Below, piece by piece: positions 61,463 to 64,000 of a stretch of DNA of 64,000 nt (positions are counted from its first letter, which is position 1; every line of letters starts with the position of its first letter). A program made the position numbers and the translations under genes. Under the pieces are notes generated by a model. That model did not search any database. It saw only the letters and a program-made list of their open reading frames with translations, and was not told the DNA's origin. The stretch is from Rhizobium croatiense. Lineage in GTDB: Bacteria; Pseudomonadota; Alphaproteobacteria; Rhizobiales; Rhizobiaceae. The DNA is taken from positions 170,462 to 234,461 of the forward strand of contig NZ_JAILYJ010000012.1 of the NCBI RefSeq assembly GCF_019793465.1, read 5' to 3'.

Positions 61463-62269
61463 ATGCCAATCGATTACGGTGTTCACACCTTCGGCTTCGT
61501 CTGGGACGCGACGGCGGTCGATGCCATCGCCAGGCTGGCGGATCAGGGTTTTAGGAAATTCCAGCTGCTTGCCAGTGATCCGCATTTCAATATCCGTCAT
61601 CACGGTTCGACGGACTGGATCGCGCTCAGGAACGGCATCGCCGCTACTGGCGGAAAGCTGGTCGCGCTCGACCTGCCGGTCGGCGACTATAATCTCGCCA
61701 GCCCTTTGCCCGATGTGACGGAGTTTGCTGTCGGCGCCTATGGTAGAGCAATCGAAGCAGCCGCCTTTCTCGGCAGCCGCTATGTCACGGTGAGTTCAGG
61801 GCGCAAACACGCGCTCATCGCCGCGACACCGGGCGTGCTGGAAGATATCGTCGCTGACTGCCTCGTCCGGCTGGCCGACCACGCCGCCGCCTGCGGAATC
61901 CGTCTTCTCTTCGAAAACCACCCGATCGGTGTCTTCCCGGATGCGGCCTCGATCCGATCGGTGCTCGACCGCTGCGGCCGGGACAATGTCGACGTCGTCT
62001 ATGACGTCGCCAATGCCCGGGCGATCGGCGAGGATCCGTCCGCCGGCCTGGAAATGCTGAAGGACCGGGTTCGCGTCGTCCACCTCTCGGATGCCGACCA
62101 CGGCAAATGGCAGCACGCGCCGATCGGCTCGGGACAGATCGACTTCCGGCCGATCCTGAAGACCATCGAAGATCTTCGCTTCGACGGCGACGTGGTCATC
62201 GAAATCATCTCGGAAAATCCGTTGGCGGACGCGGTCGCCTCTCGCACCCGCCTGCAAACCCTCTTGTGA
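61463..62269 (+). CDS. sugar phosphate isomerase/epimerase-like TIM barrel protein
   Basis: The 268-residue protein shows the AP endonuclease-2-like barrel: 'YGVHTFGFVWDATAVDAIAR', 'RYVTVSSGRKHALIAATPGV', 'GIRLLFENHPIGVFPDAASI', 'NVDVVYDVANARAIGEDPSA', 'VVHLSDADHGKWQHAPIGSG' and 'DGDVVIEIISENP'. The conserved Glu, Asp, His and Glu would bind a metal. It sits between the importer and the dehydrogenase genes; an isomerase or dehydratase step on a cyclic polyol acid is plausible. The exact reaction is unknown. Confidence 0.87.
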   Translation: MPIDYGVHTFGFVWDATAVDAIARLADQGFRKFQLLASDPHFNIRHHGSTDWIALRNGIAATGGKLVALDLPVGDYNLASPLPDVTEFAVGAYGRAIEAAAFLGSRYVTVSSGRKHALIAATPGVLEDIVADCLVRLADHAAACGIRLLFENHPIGVFPDAASIRSVLDRCGRDNVDVVYDVANARAIGEDPSAGLEMLKDRVRVVHLSDADHGKWQHAPIGSGQIDFRPILKTIEDLRFDGDVVIEIISENPLADAVASRTRLQTLL

Positions 62270-62291
62270 CTGAAACGGAATAGTTGAAAGC

Positions 62292-63401
62292 ATGGCAAAT
62301 ATTTCCATCGGCATCATCGGCGCAGGCCTGATCGGCCGTAAGCATATCAAGCAGATCATCGAACATCCCGATTTCGACCTTGCCGGCATCGCTGACGTCA
62401 ACCGCGACAGCGTCTCCGCGCAATATCCGGATATTGCGGTGTTCAAGGATTACAAGTCGTTGCTCGACGAGGCGCGCCCGCAGGCCGTCATCATTGCTTC
62501 GCCCAATCAGAGCCATGCGGCCATCGGCATCGAATGTGCGCGCCTCGGCATCGATATACTGATCGAAAAACCGGTCACAGATACGCTCGCAAGTGCAGCC
62601 GATCTGCTCCTGGAAATTCGCGCAAACAATGTCCGGACACTTGTCGGTCACCATCGCCGCCATCATGACCAGGTTAAGACGCTGAGACGCCTTCTGAGTG
62701 AAGGGTTGATCGGCAACCTTGTCGGCGTCTCGGCCATCTGGGCCGCTTACAAGCCCGATGATTACTTCCGGATCGCGCCCTGGCGCACTCAGCCTGGCGG
62801 CGGACCGATCCTGATCAACCTCATTCACGAGATCGATTTCCTGCGTTACACGGCAGGTGAGATCCGCGGTGTCAGCGCCATCTCCTCAAGCCGCCAAAGA
62901 CAATTTCCCGTCGAGGATACCGCCGGCGCCCTGTTCGAGTTCGATGGAGGATGCATCGGCACGTTCTTTGCGAGCGACAGCGCGGTTTCGCCCTGGACGA
63001 CCGAGCAGGGCGTCGGCGAAGCGGTCGAATTTCCGTTCAGCGGAGAGAGCAGCTACCGCTTTGTCGGCAGTCGCGGCTCGCTGGAATTTCCGAGCCTGGT
63101 CCATTGGGAGCAGGCAGAAGGCGGCCAGAACTGGAACGAGCCGGTCCGGTCCCAGCGGCTTTTCGCAAGCTTCATCGATCCCTATCGCGCGCAGCTCGAT
63201 CATTTTCGTGATGTCGTTCGCGGCGAGGCGGAGTCTCTGCTCACAGTCGAGGACGGCGCGCGTACGCTGATTGCGACGCTTGCGGTGGCGGAGGCAGCGG
63301 TATCGGGAACTCGCATCGATCTCCAAGATCGTTACGAGGCGCTCGCTGCCGCAAAATTCCCGCCGACGTCGCAACACACAAATCCAAAGAAAGCATCCTG
63401 A
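62292..63401 (+). CDS. Gfo/Idh/MocA-family dehydrogenase, candidate quinate/shikimate dehydrogenase
   Basis: The 369-residue protein has an N-terminal Rossmann motif 'IGIIGAGLIGRKHIKQIIEH', the family motif 'ILIEKPVTDTLASAADLL' (EKP), and 'GGPILINLIHEIDFLRYTAG', where the His-x3-Asp supplies catalytic residues. Members oxidise a hydroxyl of a sugar or cyclitol with NAD(P). Directly upstream of a type II dehydroquinase gene, oxidation of quinate to 3-dehydroquinate or of shikimate to 3-dehydroshikimate is the likely reaction; this is inference. Confidence 0.88.
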   Translation: MANISIGIIGAGLIGRKHIKQIIEHPDFDLAGIADVNRDSVSAQYPDIAVFKDYKSLLDEARPQAVIIASPNQSHAAIGIECARLGIDILIEKPVTDTLASAADLLLEIRANNVRTLVGHHRRHHDQVKTLRRLLSEGLIGNLVGVSAIWAAYKPDDYFRIAPWRTQPGGGPILINLIHEIDFLRYTAGEIRGVSAISSSRQRQFPVEDTAGALFEFDGGCIGTFFASDSAVSPWTTEQGVGEAVEFPFSGESSYRFVGSRGSLEFPSLVHWEQAEGGQNWNEPVRSQRLFASFIDPYRAQLDHFRDVVRGEAESLLTVEDGARTLIATLAVAEAAVSGTRIDLQDRYEALAAAKFPPTSQHTNPKKAS

Positions 63402-63402
63402 C

Positions 63403-63852
63403 ATGAAGCCGATCTTCGTTTTGAACGGTTCCAACCTCAATCTGCTGGGCCAACGCGAACCGCATATCTACGGCAGCACGACGCTCGCCGATATCGAAAC
63501 CATCTGCCATGCGAGCTCTGCAGGCCGAAAGCATGGAGTCGTCTTCCGGCAATCCAACCACGAGGGCGAGCTGATCGAGTGGATCCACGAGGCCCGCAGT
63601 TCCGCTGACGCGATCGTCATCAATGCCGGCGCCTATACTCATACATCTCTTGCGATCCATGACGCGCTGAAAACCTTCGAAGGCCCGATCATCGAGCTGC
63701 ACATCACCAATGTTCATCGGCGCGAGAGTTTTCGTCACCACTCCTACATTTCCTTCGCAGCGACCGGTGTGATCTGCGGCCTTGGGCCGGATGGTTATGA
63801 GTTGGCACTCGAGGCGGCCTCGCGGCTCGTCGCCAAGACCATGACGACCTAA
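63403..63852 (+). CDS. aroQ: type II 3-dehydroquinate dehydratase
   Basis: The 149-residue enzyme follows the type II pattern: 'IFVLNGSNLNLLGQREPHIY' with the active-site Arg/Tyr loop, 'FRQSNHEGELIEWIHEA', 'IVINAGAYTHTSLAIHDAL' with the catalytic His region, and 'IIELHITNVHRRESFRHHSY'. It interconverts 3-dehydroquinate and 3-dehydroshikimate. Here it sits in a catabolic operon and only one base after the dehydrogenase stop, so it likely serves quinate breakdown; the biosynthetic copy should lie elsewhere. Confidence 0.94.
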   Translation: MKPIFVLNGSNLNLLGQREPHIYGSTTLADIETICHASSAGRKHGVVFRQSNHEGELIEWIHEARSSADAIVINAGAYTHTSLAIHDALKTFEGPIIELHITNVHRRESFRHHSYISFAATGVICGLGPDGYELALEAASRLVAKTMTT

Positions 63853-63875
63853 CAACTATCGCAAGGATCACTTCG

Positions 63876-64000
63876 ATGAAGACCTCGATTGCGACCGTTT
63901 CATTGAGCGGCGACCTCAGCGACAAGCTGGAGGCGATCGCCAAGGCCGGCTTCGACGGGGTGGAGATTTTCGAGAATGATTTCCTGATCTTCGACGAGAG
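63876..64000 (+). CDS. QuiC-like 3-dehydroshikimate dehydratase, N-terminal part (cut by window edge)
   Basis: Only the first 41-42 residues are present. They read 'MKTSIATVSLSGDLSDKLEA' then 'IAKAGFDGVEIFENDFLIFD', the start of the family of sugar-phosphate-isomerase-fold proteins that includes 3-dehydroshikimate dehydratase (often fused to a hydroxyphenylpyruvate dioxygenase-like domain). AAGGA lies upstream. It would form protocatechuate from 3-dehydroshikimate. The remaining domains lie beyond the window. Confidence 0.75.
   Translation, partial: MKTSIATVSLSGDLSDKLEAIAKAGFDGVEIFENDFLIFDE

Overview
The window looks like the genome of a Rhizobium species close to R. leguminosarum / R. etli. 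It is GC-rich and full of alphaproteobacterial catabolic operons and ABC importers. It also carries RIME-type intergenic palindromes (18543-18658, 41107-41150), which are typical of Rhizobiaceae. No rRNA, tRNA, CRISPR array, insertion sequence or phage gene was seen.

Layout. Positions 1-3.4 kb hold a cut-off GNAT gene, an NmrA-like reductase, a Nudix hydrolase and a CYTH-CHAD protein. Positions 3.4-10.3 kb are a loose island of small genes, mostly of unknown function. They include an F1-ATPase zeta-inhibitor homologue (DUF1476), a BON protein, a DUF1488 protein, two small genes sharing one leader sequence, and a secreted protein made of two-cysteine repeats. Positions 10.4-14.4 kb hold the Prc/Tsp periplasmic protease, a DUF1778-GNAT toxin-antitoxin pair and a PAS-GGDEF diguanylate cyclase.

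The most unusual stretch is 14.4-24.4 kb, all on the minus strand. In transcription order it carries an AMP-ligase/carrier-domain/membrane-acyltransferase fusion, a class III cyclase-ATPase-TPR regulator, a RIME element, and then a tight five-gene block: YcaO, TfuA, a HExxH protease-like protein and two small proteins of unknown family. YcaO with TfuA is the known enzyme pair for backbone thioamidation. Here it has no recognisable precursor peptide, so the substrate is open; this is the best candidate for an undescribed system.

From 24.6 to 37 kb come an ArsR/SRPBCC pair, a sugar-type ABC importer with no ATPase gene, and divergent from it a seven-gene organosulfur operon (SnaA-like monooxygenase, two SfnB-like flavoproteins, SsuACB-like importer, SsuD). 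Positions 37.6-41.2 kb carry a second class III cyclase with TPRs and an ankyrin/YHS secreted pair. Positions 41.2-49.7 kb are an arabinose-oligosaccharide module: an ArsR-like regulator, a GH51 arabinofuranosidase and a five-gene peptide/oligosaccharide-type ABC importer. At 49.8-50.2 kb lies an antitoxin with an internally deleted vapC. Positions 50.4-54 kb are pcaR-pcaIJF of the beta-ketoadipate pathway. Positions 58.4-64 kb are a probable quinate/shikimate operon: polar ABC importer, epimerase-like protein, Gfo/Idh dehydrogenase, type II dehydroquinase and the start of a quiC-like dehydratase. The last two regions fit together: quinate would be converted to protocatechuate, and its ring-cleavage product beta-ketoadipate is finished by PcaIJ and PcaF. 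The ring-cleavage genes themselves are not in the window.
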